Below the pieces are notes generated by a model that ran no database searches, had not been told where the DNA came from, and was given only the letters and a program-made list of their open reading frames with translations. From the NCBI RefSeq assembly GCF_007748115.1, contig NZ_CP036289.1, forward strand, positions 186,001 through 250,000: a stretch of 64,000 bases of DNA. The letters are read 5' to 3'. A program made the translations under genes and the position numbers. The DNA is from Bremerella volcania. GTDB lineage: Bacteria; Planctomycetota; Planctomycetia; Pirellulales; Pirellulaceae. This document shows positions 16,698-25,300 of this stretch, one piece after another. Each line of letters starts with the position of its first letter. Positions within the stretch are counted from its first letter, which is position 1.

Positions 16698-17036
16698 TTA
16701 AGCATGCACGCCAGCCATCTTATGGCATTGTTCGCCACACTCGCGACATGCTTTCGCACATTTCTGGCAGTGGTCCATATCATGCTTTTCGCATTCGGCG
16801 GCGCAAGCTTCGCAGATATCGGCACAAATACGGCAAATTTCCGCCGCAAATTGCGAATCGCGGCTCAGGTAGGCGGCGGCGGTCCAGCAGATTTGCGAAC
16901 AATCGCGATCGGTGCGGATACACTCGGCCATTTTGGTCACATCGGACTCACTCAGGCAGGAATCGGCGCAGAGTTCGCATGCTTGAGCGCATTCAATACA
17001 AGCTCGGATACAGTCTGCGTATTTCGAGTGTGACAT
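16698..17036 (-). CDS. Cytosolic copper-storage protein, Csp3-like four-helix bundle
   Basis: 112 aa, ATG at 17036, no signal peptide. 19 Cys arranged in CxxxC and CxxC ladders on predicted helices (C9-C27, C39-C50, C68-C82, C90-C104), plus His residues in the last helix. This is the DUF326/four-helix-bundle copper-binding family. Established knowledge: Csp proteins line a bundle core with Cys to hold many Cu(I) ions; the lack of a signal peptide matches the cytosolic Csp3 group. Monocistronic; no obvious CsoR/CueR site seen. The 128 bp upstream contains an imperfect AACCGCTGT/ACAGTGGTT hairpin around 17109-17130. Confidence 0.92.
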   Translation of the reverse strand: MSHSKYADCIRACIECAQACELCADSCLSESDVTKMAECIRTDRDCSQICWTAAAYLSRDSQFAAEICRICADICEACAAECEKHDMDHCQKCAKACRECGEQCHKMAGVHA

Positions 17037-17164
17037 CAGTTCCTCCTTTCCCAGGGAGATGGAGACAGTTCAACTTGGGGTCGACTTAACGACCGGTTTC
17101 GTAGGGCAGCAACCGCTGTGCCAACAGTGGTTTGATGTTCTGGATCCAAGCGATATCAGTTTCC

Positions 17165-18154
17165 CTAGTCCAGCCACTCTTCACGAAACACACGTGCTAG
17201 CGCATCACTCTCGGTCGCTTCCACCGCCGCTTCCGTTCGCTGGCGGAGGTCACCCAGCGGGCCGTTGAGTCGTAGCGCTTTCACTGCGTCGGCGGCGGTG
17301 CGGATGTCTCGCTTGTCGACCAGTGACAGGAGAAAGTCTTGCGACTCGGTCGTTCGCAACAGACCAATACAGAGAAGCAGGCTTTCGCGAACGTTCAATT
17401 CGGCCCGGCGTCCCCAGACGCTACGGAGAATGTCGAATGTGCCTGGCAGGCGGGCTTCACCCAGGGCCAAGGCCGTTTGTACGCACTGATCGGCGTCATG
17501 GGAAGTGAGAAACGTTTGGACGAATGCGAGTCCCTCTTCGCGGTCCGCTTTCAGCAGGGCCGAGCAGCATTCGCCGTGGACTTCGGCCTGGCTGTCGCCG
17601 GTGAGCAACTTCAAACGCAATAGGGGAGCCGCATCGACCTGGCCCAAAGTTCCCAGGGCTTGAGCCGCACCCAGGCGTGCTTCCGGCCACGCGTCGCACA
17701 GCAGAACGGCACAGCGGTTGAGCACTTCCATCGCCGGTGCGAAGTGGACTAGTCCGATGGCGCACGCGCCGCGCAGCTCGGCGGCCGTGTCGATCTCGCC
17801 TTTCCAGTGGGGTTCGATTTGTTTGTACGTGATGCCGTCGCGGAAGACCTCCATGTCGGCGTGTTCGATCTGCACGAGGGCCTTCACGATGGCCGTTTTG
17901 CCGAGGCAGCCAGGGTCTTTCTTAAGCGGGTTCCGTTTGAGTCGCCAGTACGCTTTGACCAGGTCGGCCGTACAGGATGCGTCTTCCGCCTCGGTGATCA
18001 TCTCGGCTGCCCGCTGCACGGTGCGGTTGGATGCGTGCGATAACGCGGCCTGAAGCAACTTCCTGGCCTCGTTCGTCGAGAGAGGCTCCTCACCGCGAGC
18101 CAGGCTCCGTAGTTGGTCTGTGATGGGGGCGTCGGTCATGTCAGCGCTGGCCAT
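17165..18154 (-). CDS. HEAT-repeat protein (cytoplasmic)
   Basis: About 329 aa from ATG at 18154. Frames extend to 18364, but the extra N-terminus is low-quality Arg/Ser-rich; ATGs at 18190 and 18139 are alternatives. Series of helical repeats from residue about 60: ELRGACAIGLVHFAPAMEVLNRC, WPEARLGAAQALGTLGQVDAAPLL, EVHGECCSALLKADREEGLAFV, QCVQTALALGEARLPGTFDIL, VRESLLLCIGLLRTTESQDFLL, IRTAADAVKALR. These are HEAT/PBS-lyase-like repeats. No catalytic residues. Role unknown, probably protein-protein contact. Upstream lies the glycosyltransferase, about 260 bp away. Confidence 0.78.
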   Translation of the reverse strand: MASADMTDAPITDQLRSLARGEEPLSTNEARKLLQAALSHASNRTVQRAAEMITEAEDASCTADLVKAYWRLKRNPLKKDPGCLGKTAIVKALVQIEHADMEVFRDGITYKQIEPHWKGEIDTAAELRGACAIGLVHFAPAMEVLNRCAVLLCDAWPEARLGAAQALGTLGQVDAAPLLRLKLLTGDSQAEVHGECCSALLKADREEGLAFVQTFLTSHDADQCVQTALALGEARLPGTFDILRSVWGRRAELNVRESLLLCIGLLRTTESQDFLLSLVDKRDIRTAADAVKALRLNGPLGDLRQRTEAAVEATESDALARVFREEWLD

Positions 18155-18417
18155 GAAGTTTTTGGAAGCGACGTTCGTCTTCGTCGGCATCGCTGTTCTG
18201 ATTGTTGAGTCGGTAAGCGGACGGCCGGAACTTGAACGCGTAGGCAAGTGCCGTATCGAAGTATTCCTTGGCATTCGTACTTCATGCGAAGCGTTTCCGC
18301 CTGGAAGAGATGGCGAACGATTTTTTAAGCTTTCAGCGGGCCCCAATCTCGATGAATGGTTCATCCTACGATTATTTGCCGGAGAATCGATACAAGAAAC
18401 TTCGCGGGCGTTTTCGA

Positions 18418-19701
18418 TCAGATCGCTTGGTTTCGTTGACGATGCTCGAAGTTAACAACTGTTTGTTTGGTTTCGAGGGCCTGTTCGATCAGTTTCGCGG
18501 CCATCTCCAGGCCATCGTAGCTGGCCAGGGTCGCGGCGAACTCGTTGGCTTTCTGCTGAAACGAATCGTCGTGCAACATACGATCCAGCTCCCTTTGCAG
18601 GCGCTTGGTGGTGACGCTACGAACGGGGATCACGCGGCCATTGCCCAGGTACTCGGCCCGCTTGGCTACGCCCGGCTGATCGTTGGTGACCGGTAGACAA
18701 AGCATCGGCACGCCGTGCGACAGACACTCGAGCGCCGTGTTCATGCCGGCGTGCGTGATCACCAGCGTAGCCTTTTCCAGAAGACGAAGCTGCGGGGCTT
18801 TCTCGACCAGCAGAACGTTCTCGGGGATGGGGCCAGGGACGTCGACTTGTCCGCCTCCTTTGCTGAGGACGACCTGCATCGGCAAGTCACGCACGGCATC
18901 GATGATGCTCCGGAAAACATGGCTGACGGCGTTCTGCAGCGTTCCCATCGAAGCATAGATGAGCGGCCTGCCATCGAGCCAGTCCCAGGGGAAATCGATC
19001 GACGTGTCATCGCGTTCGGCGCGGTGCCACGGTCCAGTATAGTGCAGCCGCTCGGGATACTTGGTACGAGGGTATTCAAAGAAGGCCGGTTGCTGGGCGA
19101 GATGTACCAGGGCTTTATCGTTATTTCGAATGAGCTTCAGCGGATCGACGCCAACTTTCTTTTCCGCCGCAAACAGGCGATACGCCCACAGTACCAGGTG
19201 TTTGGCAATCTCGTTGCGTGCTCGCCCGTAGAGGTCGGTTCGGTAATCCCAAGGCAGTGGCGGTGGGGGCATGTACGGATCCCAGTAGACAGCCAGGGCA
19301 TTGCACGCGACCGCATAGGGAATCGCTGCTTCTTCCGCCTGGATCGCGGCCGCTGGCGCGACCTGGTCGATCACCAGCCCGTCGAAGGGAATTGCCTCGA
19401 ACGCCTCGCCGATGTAGCGCCGGACGAGTTTCGCTTGAATGCCGAAGATCTTACCGGTCATCATCATCCCTTGGATGCCGGACGTCTTGCCGAGTTCGCG
19501 GAACGATTGCTCGAGCCGGTCGTTCAGCTCGTCGTGGGGACCCAACGCATAGAAAGGAAGGCCACTGCGCCGGACGATGCTTTCGGCCATCTGGCAGCCC
19601 AGGAACGTCACCTCGTGGCCGCGACGCTGAAGCTCGCAGCCGAGCGTAGTCATCGGATTCAGATGCCCAGGCACCTCGGGGCAGTGCAGACCGATTCTCA
19701 T
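18418..19701 (-). CDS. GT1 glycosyltransferase, CrtX/MGT-like
   Basis: 427 aa, ATG at 19701. GT-B fold: N-terminal MRIGLHCPEVPGHLNPMTTLGCELQRRGHEVTFLG (substrate domain) and C-terminal nucleotide-sugar domain with PLIYASMGTLQN, VLLVEKAPQLRLLEKATLVITHAGMNT and the plant/bacterial GT1 signature GVPMLCLPVTNDQPGVAKRAEYLGNG. The HAGMNT...DQPGVA block is like zeaxanthin/hydroxycarotenoid glucosyltransferases and macrolide glycosyltransferases. Predicted soluble, UDP-sugar dependent. Many Pirellulaceae are carotenoid-pigmented, which would fit, but no crt gene is visible here. Start overlaps the preceding gene's stop by 4 bp (ATGA), so translation is coupled. Confidence 0.9.
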   Translation of the reverse strand: MRIGLHCPEVPGHLNPMTTLGCELQRRGHEVTFLGCQMAESIVRRSGLPFYALGPHDELNDRLEQSFRELGKTSGIQGMMMTGKIFGIQAKLVRRYIGEAFEAIPFDGLVIDQVAPAAAIQAEEAAIPYAVACNALAVYWDPYMPPPPLPWDYRTDLYGRARNEIAKHLVLWAYRLFAAEKKVGVDPLKLIRNNDKALVHLAQQPAFFEYPRTKYPERLHYTGPWHRAERDDTSIDFPWDWLDGRPLIYASMGTLQNAVSHVFRSIIDAVRDLPMQVVLSKGGGQVDVPGPIPENVLLVEKAPQLRLLEKATLVITHAGMNTALECLSHGVPMLCLPVTNDQPGVAKRAEYLGNGRVIPVRSVTTKRLQRELDRMLHDDSFQQKANEFAATLASYDGLEMAAKLIEQALETKQTVVNFEHRQRNQAI

Positions 19702-20219
19702 GGCTTGAGACGTTCCCGAACTTTCGACATCAATTCGGCGATGTTGCGGGGGTTCTGGCCTAGGTCTCCTTTGCCGACGCGCGATTGGCTGGTGACCGTG
19801 ATTTGAACGCCATCTTCCGCGTCGTTCAGGTAAACGCGAATGTCGTCGGTGAACTTGAGCAGCTTCGTCGTGCGGGTCGCATTGACAATCGTGCGTTTAC
19901 CTTCGGTGGTGATGCTTTCGATGCTCCAGTCTTCCAGCTTCACGATTGCGTCGGTTACCAGCGCGGTGGCTTTGTCCCGGTCGCCGGGGACCACCAGCGG
20001 CTGCAGCAGCGGGTTCGGGTCGCTTTTCCTGGTTTCGGCGTGATTGGTCGTCAGGTCACGCGACCAATCGTCGACGTACAGTGAGAGAACGACGATCGGA
20101 CCGACGATCAATATTGCCAAAAGGCCGAGAGCAACATACAGCCAGATCATTCGTCGAGCTTTCTTCGGAGTTTGTGAGTCGGACGCTGGGCTTTTCTTCT
20201 TCTTTCGCTTCTTCGCCAC
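19698..20219 (-). CDS. DUF1499 family membrane-anchored protein
   Basis: 173 aa from GTG at 20219. A Lys-rich start (MAKKRKKKK) precedes one transmembrane helix (about residues 24-48, MIWLYVALGLLAILIVGPIVVLSLY). The extracytoplasmic domain has the DUF1499 signature: DWSIESITTEGKRTIVNATRTTKLLKFTDDIRVYLND...VTSQSRVGKGDLGQNPRNIAELMSKV. Function of DUF1499 unknown. Four-base overlap with the glycosyltransferase start and 3-bp gap after the exonuclease stop suggest one transcript of three genes. Confidence 0.88.
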   Translation of the reverse strand: MAKKRKKKKSPASDSQTPKKARRMIWLYVALGLLAILIVGPIVVLSLYVDDWSRDLTTNHAETRKSDPNPLLQPLVVPGDRDKATALVTDAIVKLEDWSIESITTEGKRTIVNATRTTKLLKFTDDIRVYLNDAEDGVQITVTSQSRVGKGDLGQNPRNIAELMSKVRERLKP

Positions 20220-20222
20220 GAT

Positions 20223-21053
20223 TTACTCCCCGGAGTCTGCATCCCAGGGATTTTCCCAGTCACCCCAGCCTTCTAAATAGGCTTGATAGATGGGCGTTTC
20301 GCTGGCCCGATTCTTGAGCCAGGTCTTGGTTTGTTGGATCAAATCCTGCTCACGATCGAGCGTGATTTTCCCGAGCAAGACGCAACAGCGCAGGAAGACG
20401 AAGTACGTATCCAGCACGTCGCAGCGGCAGTACTCGTTGATCTCTTCGAGCTTCCCTTCGTGATACAAGTCTTGCACCATGTGCCCTTCGATTTCCATCT
20501 TTCCAGGCTTGCCTAAAAGGTTCGCGGCCAGGTTCAGTCCGCCGGTGAAGCGACTGGCCCCGTAGTTGGTCAGCACATCGTACAGATCGAAATGGGAATC
20601 GTTGTTGTAGCGATATCGCGATTGCTCGAAGTTCTTGGCGTTCAAATTGAACCAATCCGGCACGCTTAATCCGAACCGAAACGCGGCTAGCTCCATCAAC
20701 GGAATATCAAACGCGCGTCCGTTGAAGGTCACGAAGGTCGGTCGGCGGTACGCTTTCCAGCCTCGCCAGAAGTGGTCGGTGATGGTCGGTGGGCGAAACT
20801 TGGGCGCATCCAATACCACCTGGTCGATCAGGTTCAGTTCGATGTCGAGCTTGGCGATCGCCACCGAAACAGGCATCTGGTAGGTATAGGGTATGAAGTC
20901 GCTTCCCTTTTCTTCCAGCAGTTCGGCTCGAAAGCGATTGACGGCCTCTTCCGGCGAGAGCCCCTCGTCGGGATACTTCAGCCGGGAAACGAGGTTGCCA
21001 TCGGCGACCGATTCCACATCGAACACCAAGTATCGAACCGCCGCTTCCGCCAT
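20223..21053 (-). CDS. Predicted 3'-5' exonuclease, PolB-like (DnaQ superfamily)
   Basis: 276 aa from ATG at 21053, chosen because AAAGGG lies about 7 nt upstream and homologues begin near the ExoI motif; an open frame extends to 21098. ExoI: YLVFDVESVAD (Asp, Glu). ExoII: PTFVTFNGRAFDIPLME (Asn-Gly-x-x-FD). ExoIII: EINEYCRCDVLDTYFVFLR (Y...CxxDVxDTY), the final Asp. This is the stand-alone PolB-related exonuclease family (PF10108-like). Likely acts on ssDNA or structured nucleic acid in the cytoplasm. First gene of the exonuclease-DUF1499-GT transcript. Confidence 0.88.
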   Translation of the reverse strand: MAEAAVRYLVFDVESVADGNLVSRLKYPDEGLSPEEAVNRFRAELLEEKGSDFIPYTYQMPVSVAIAKLDIELNLIDQVVLDAPKFRPPTITDHFWRGWKAYRRPTFVTFNGRAFDIPLMELAAFRFGLSVPDWFNLNAKNFEQSRYRYNNDSHFDLYDVLTNYGASRFTGGLNLAANLLGKPGKMEIEGHMVQDLYHEGKLEEINEYCRCDVLDTYFVFLRCCVLLGKITLDREQDLIQQTKTWLKNRASETPIYQAYLEGWGDWENPWDADSGE

Positions 21054-21206
21054 TGCGCTACCCTTTTCACCAAGAAATGCTTGAAATTCCTTTCCCACAT
21101 CAACAACGTATCACAACGCCTGGGGAATAACGACGGAGGGTGTTGGATTCCGCTCGGTTTCACTAAGCTGAAGGGAACACACCTAGCGTCCTCTAAAGGA
21201 ACCTCC

Positions 21207-22457
21207 ATGAGCCGCGATCGTTTACTCCAGCGATTTCTTAAATACACCCAAATCGACACGACTGCTGGCCACCCGGGCGGCAAGTACCCCAGCAGCGACG
21301 GGCAACTAGTTCTCGGCAAACTGCTGACCGACGAGCTATTGAAGATGGGAGTCGTCGATGCGGTGCAAGACGAACATGGTCTCGTGTACGCAACGGTGCA
21401 AGGAAAAGTGATGGGGTGCCCGGTCGTGGCGCTCAATTCGCACGTCGATACTTCTCCGGAAACAACCGGGGCCAATGTCAAACCCCAGGTAATTGAAAGC
21501 TATGCCGGCGGAGACATTCCGCTGCCAGGCGATCCGACGAAGGTGATCACCGTTCGCGATAACCCCGAGCTGAACGATCTGCATGGCTGCACGCTGATCA
21601 CTACCGACGGCACAACGCTACTGGGCGGCGACGATAAGGCAGGCATCGCCGTCATCATGGAAGTGGCCCAACGGATACTGGAAGGGAAGGGGCCTGACGT
21701 TGGGACCCTGAAGATCTTGTTTACCTGCGACGAAGAAATCGGCCATGGAGTCGATCACGTCGACCTGAAGAAGCTCGGCGCCGACGTGTGCTACACCTTG
21801 GATGGTCCTGGTGCGAACGAACTGAACGAAGAGACGTTTTCGGCGGACCTGGCCACCATTACCGTGAAGGGGGTGAACATTCATCCTTCAATCGCCAAAG
21901 GACGCATGGTCAACTCCGTCCGCGCGGCGAGCGCCTTGGTGGCAAAGCTGCCGACCGATCGACTTTCCCCGGAAACGACCGACCAGCGCGATGGCTTCAT
22001 CCATCCCTACATCATCGAAGGGGGCGTCGCGGAAACGACCGTTCAGTGCATTCTTCGCAGCTTTGAAACCGAAGAGCTGGAAGCTCAGGCTCAGCTCATT
22101 CGCGACCTGGCCAAGCAGGTCGAAGGAGAGTTTCCCGGCTGCGAGATTCACGTGGCCGTCACACCGCAGTATCGAAATCTAAGAGACGGCTTGGAAAAGG
22201 AACCCCGCGCCGTGCCGATCGCAGAGAAAGCACATCGCGCGCTGGAGCGGCCTTGCAGCAAACGCGTCATTCGCGGGGGTACCGATGGTTCGCAGTTGAC
22301 CGCGATGGGATTGCCGACACCGAATCTTTCGACCGGACAACATAACCCGCACTCGCCGCTGGAGTGGGCCTGTTTGGACGAGATGGAGCAAGCGGTCGAG
22401 TTGGTGCTGAAGATGCTGGAGCTTTGGGCGAGCGAACCCAAGTCTGCCGCAAGCTAA
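21207..22457 (+). CDS. pepT: Peptidase T (tripeptide aminopeptidase)
   Basis: 416 aa from ATG at 21207; AAAGGA lies about 8 nt upstream. The frame is open far upstream, but PepT homologues begin here (MSRDRLLQRFLKYTQIDT). M20 zinc peptidase motifs: NSHVDTSPE (H79, D81), LLGGDDKAG (Asp ligand), TCDEEIGHG (catalytic Glu-Glu), and the C-terminal IRGGTDGS...GLPTPNLSTGQHNPHS with the last His ligand. Length is normal. Family knowledge: di-zinc enzyme releasing N-terminal residues from tripeptides in the cytoplasm. Divergent from the exonuclease gene. Confidence 0.95.
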   Translation: MSRDRLLQRFLKYTQIDTTAGHPGGKYPSSDGQLVLGKLLTDELLKMGVVDAVQDEHGLVYATVQGKVMGCPVVALNSHVDTSPETTGANVKPQVIESYAGGDIPLPGDPTKVITVRDNPELNDLHGCTLITTDGTTLLGGDDKAGIAVIMEVAQRILEGKGPDVGTLKILFTCDEEIGHGVDHVDLKKLGADVCYTLDGPGANELNEETFSADLATITVKGVNIHPSIAKGRMVNSVRAASALVAKLPTDRLSPETTDQRDGFIHPYIIEGGVAETTVQCILRSFETEELEAQAQLIRDLAKQVEGEFPGCEIHVAVTPQYRNLRDGLEKEPRAVPIAEKAHRALERPCSKRVIRGGTDGSQLTAMGLPTPNLSTGQHNPHSPLEWACLDEMEQAVELVLKMLELWASEPKSAAS

Positions 22458-22680
22458 AAGGATCGCTTGCCTAAGTAATCCAGGTTACGCAACGCTAGCT
22501 GCTAGCCTGGCTTCTTAGCATCGTTCTGCCAGCGGCATCGTCGGTTTTGAGGCAAAACAGGTAAACTTGTGACCGCATTTGGTCCGAATTATTCCAACGT
22601 GAGCCCCGGCCAACTAGCCCTACCTAGCGTACCTTGGTCTTCCCCCTGAGTGTCAGGCCGCGGCAGAAGGATAAGTTTCT

Positions 22681-23580
22681 GTGCTGAAAGTCTCGATCGT
22701 CATCCCGAGCGTTGACAACGCTCACCGACTGGAAACGACCTTGATCTCGCTGCTGGAGAATTGTCCGAGCGAGTGCGAGATTGTCGTGCCTCATTCTGGC
22801 TACTACGACGACCCCTACGATATTGCTGATGAAGTCCGCCTGATCGAAGTTCCCGCGGCTCGTAACGAAGTCGAACTGTTGGCGGTTGCCTGGTCGATGT
22901 GCAAGGCTCCGATCGTCCACACCTTGGCCACTGGGGCGACCGTGGAAGCAGGCTGGCTGGAAGAAGCCCTCGCTGGTTTCCAGCGCCCAGAGGTGATGGC
23001 CGTTGCCCCGCAGTCGCACTACAACGACTCCAACGAACCTGTTCAGGGGGTCCTGGCCGATGACTTCGGTCTGCGTGCCGCCGCCTCGGCAGCTACCATG
23101 CAAGCACCGATGCTGCAGGCAGGCTTCTATCGCTATTCGTTGCTAGCAGCGGTGGGTGGTTTCTGTACGCGGATGGAGCAAGTTGCCGACCTCGATATTG
23201 GTCTTTGGATTGCCGAAGCAGGGGGTCGGTGCGAAGTGGCAACTGGTTCGCATGTTTACTTGAACGAGCCCAACGATCTGGGCCGCGTGACCGCCGATCG
23301 GATTCGTCTGGCAAGGACACTGCAGTTGCGGCATCAAGAGTGGTTCGCGTCTCGCGGCAAGACAGGCGGCAAATTGGGCTGGCTGTCGCGTAGCGTGGGA
23401 AGTGGGTCTATTGCCACGATGATGTCCGCTCTAACCGCGAAAGCGGATGCCAAGGCTGCCCTGCATCGCCTGCCAGACTTGGACGACGTACGGGCCGTGA
23501 TTGAAGGCCGCGATCAGACCTTCCGCTTCGATCCACGCAACGATCATCCTGGTCCGCGGCTACATCGTAGTGCTGCCTAG
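22681..23580 (+). CDS. GT2-family glycosyltransferase-like protein
   Basis: 299 aa from GTG at 22681. GT-A beginning: VLKVSIVIPSVDNAHRLETTLISLLENCPSECEIVVPH. PAARNEVELLAVAWSMCKAPIVHTLATGATVEAGWLEEAL follows, but the usual DxD is replaced (LATGATVE), while VADLDIGLWIAEAGGRC resembles the acceptor-site ED/DxxL block. The metal-binding motif is therefore uncertain. C-terminal about 90 residues are basic and of unknown role. The 220-bp gap before it shows no gene; its CTAGCTGCTAGC palindrome has no known role. Confidence 0.72.
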   Translation: MLKVSIVIPSVDNAHRLETTLISLLENCPSECEIVVPHSGYYDDPYDIADEVRLIEVPAARNEVELLAVAWSMCKAPIVHTLATGATVEAGWLEEALAGFQRPEVMAVAPQSHYNDSNEPVQGVLADDFGLRAAASAATMQAPMLQAGFYRYSLLAAVGGFCTRMEQVADLDIGLWIAEAGGRCEVATGSHVYLNEPNDLGRVTADRIRLARTLQLRHQEWFASRGKTGGKLGWLSRSVGSGSIATMMSALTAKADAKAALHRLPDLDDVRAVIEGRDQTFRFDPRNDHPGPRLHRSAA

Positions 23581-23608
23581 GCCAGCTGATCTGCAGAACG
23601 CAATAGCA

Positions 23609-23643
23609 TAAAAAAACGCGTCCAGAAAACCTGGACGCGTTTA
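23609..23643. terminator. Bidirectional terminator
   Basis: Arms AAACGCGTCCAG (23614-23625) and CTGGACGCGTTT (23631-23642), perfect, 5-nt loop, A-run before and T-rich after. Placed between convergent genes, 28 bp from each stop, so it can serve both. Confidence 0.9.
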
Positions 23644-23671
23644 TGATTTCTTGTTTTGCCAAGCCGCCAAG

Positions 23672-24778
23672 TTACACGCTGGCAACTTCCGATTCTTCGA
23701 CGTCGGCTTCGTCTTCTTCGCTCTTGACGGCGTAGAAGAGATCACGGGTCGCGGTCAGCAACTGGCAAGCTTCGGCTTCGCCTGGCTTCTCTTCGATCTT
23801 GCGGCATAGCGATTCAAGGATCGCACGACCTTCTGGCCAGCGAACGGCCATGATCTTCTGGCAATCTTCCAGAAGCTGGTAAATGCGTGCTCGCGTGACG
23901 CCCAGGTTGCGGGCCTGCATGCGAACGCTCTGCGGAGCTGATTCGATACCGAGACGACCAGCGGCCAGGTCATGAACCGTTTGGCCGGCGTCGGTCAAGA
24001 TCTGCTGCAGCATCGGACGCGTAAGGCGATCCATGACTTCGCTACGGCTGACCGGCGCTTCGCTGGTCAGGCGATCCAATCCCCAAGTTTCGAGGACCGG
24101 CACCATTTTGGGACGCAGGGCGATTGCCAGGTGTGGCTGGCCTTGGGCGAGGTCGAGCGTTTCGTGAACGCGGTAGAAGACTTCGAGAACGACGCGGACG
24201 CGCTTCTCGCCATGCGTCTTCAGGCGGCGAATCTCGGCCAGGCTATGACCCATGTAGAACTCGAGTGGCGTGTTCCAAATGACGGTTGGCAGATCGGTCA
24301 GCGTTGGAGCCAGGCGGCCAAGACGTTCGTTACCCAGATTGTGACGACGAACTGTTTCTCGCCAGCGAAGCCACAAGACTTCCGAGACGAGGGATGGATC
24401 GAACTTGCCGTCAGCATCCAGCGGGCTCTTGGTCGAGAAGTTGTCGTCAGCCGGGGCTTCCTTGGCGGCAGCCTGGGAAGGCTCGAAACCGGCGTCTTCC
24501 TTGGTGGCACGGTTCAGCAGCGTGACCAGCGAGCTGATCTTCTTCTGACCGATACCCGGGGTTGCCGAGAGTTCGTCGAATGGCGTTGCCAACAGGTCGC
24601 CGATCGTGCGGCCGAGAAACGCCAGTGGCAAGCGACGATCGTTGGGAAGGGCCCAGTAAGCCAGCGGCTTGTCGAGACGATCCGAGTACTTCTTATCTTC
24701 GAGAAGGCGTTGTTTGACCTCATCGAAACTATTGATCAGCTGGAAGTCTTCCGCTGAAGTGATCTTATTAAAACGCAT
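23672..24778 (-). CDS. Helix-hairpin-helix plus HTH-like protein, unknown
   Basis: 368 aa, ATG at 24778. N-terminal half has a helix-hairpin-helix like signal, FDELSATPGIGQKKISSLVTLLNRA (about residues 68-92). The middle (about 130-230) is helical with repeated LxxLP/RRLKTHGEKRVRVVLEVFYRVHE. Near the end, QSVRMQARNLGVTRARIYQLLEDCQKIMAVRWPEGR (about 285-320) reads like a helix-turn-helix and resembles sigma-region-4/RNA polymerase alpha-CTD style elements. The tail is acidic (EEDEADVEESEV). No known family recognised; DNA binding is inferred. It sits behind a 520-bp AT-rich upstream region, unlike any other gene here. Confidence 0.75.
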   Translation of the reverse strand: MRFNKITSAEDFQLINSFDEVKQRLLEDKKYSDRLDKPLAYWALPNDRRLPLAFLGRTIGDLLATPFDELSATPGIGQKKISSLVTLLNRATKEDAGFEPSQAAAKEAPADDNFSTKSPLDADGKFDPSLVSEVLWLRWRETVRRHNLGNERLGRLAPTLTDLPTVIWNTPLEFYMGHSLAEIRRLKTHGEKRVRVVLEVFYRVHETLDLAQGQPHLAIALRPKMVPVLETWGLDRLTSEAPVSRSEVMDRLTRPMLQQILTDAGQTVHDLAAGRLGIESAPQSVRMQARNLGVTRARIYQLLEDCQKIMAVRWPEGRAILESLCRKIEEKPGEAEACQLLTATRDLFYAVKSEEDEADVEESEVASV

Positions 24779-25300
24779 GTGTAAAGCCTCTTCTAAAGTC
24801 CTTCCAACAACTTGGGTCTGGTTGGGTTTGGCACCTTAGGGGGAAGTGCCTAGGGTTAAAAGTGCAGGAGGTGTTCCGGAGTCTCCTGGTTAACGATATC
24901 CCGTGAAATGTAATTGTAACCTCTCACAAAAGAATTTCGCTACCTAAGAAACTTATTATTTCGAGATTTGACAAAAAGACAACATTTTTTGAGTGCGGCA
25001 GTCCGTGCATGGACAATTAATTACCACGAAGCATAGCTCATAGACGTAAAGCATGGGAATTAAAAAGGTTATGGAGCCAATCTGGAATATCATAAAAAAT
25101 GTTAATTAAGAGTTGAAACACCGTCTCGGCGATTGGGTTTCTGTTAAAAATCTCTATTCAAGTGAAAAATATCTATGAGCACGTTGTGATCACCATTTCG
25201 TAAGGCGGGATACTCCCAAGTTCGATCTCGATTTATGGCATAGAATTTCGCGCAGTAGCGGCGATCTCGAACAATTGAAAAAATCGTTACAATTGGCGGC
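24779..25300. other. AT-rich intergenic region
   Basis: About 520 bp between two divergent starts, visibly richer in A/T than the neighbourhood, with A- and T-tracts around 24950-25100. No open frame with family support; the minus frame 25144-25431 is antisense to the monooxygenase start. Likely a large regulatory region for the HhH/HTH gene; no operator recognised. Confidence 0.5.

Noticed and set aside
24779-25300. AT-rich block as a replication origin or integrated element
   Set aside because: No repeated DnaA-box-like 9-mers, no integrase and no flanking direct repeats seen.
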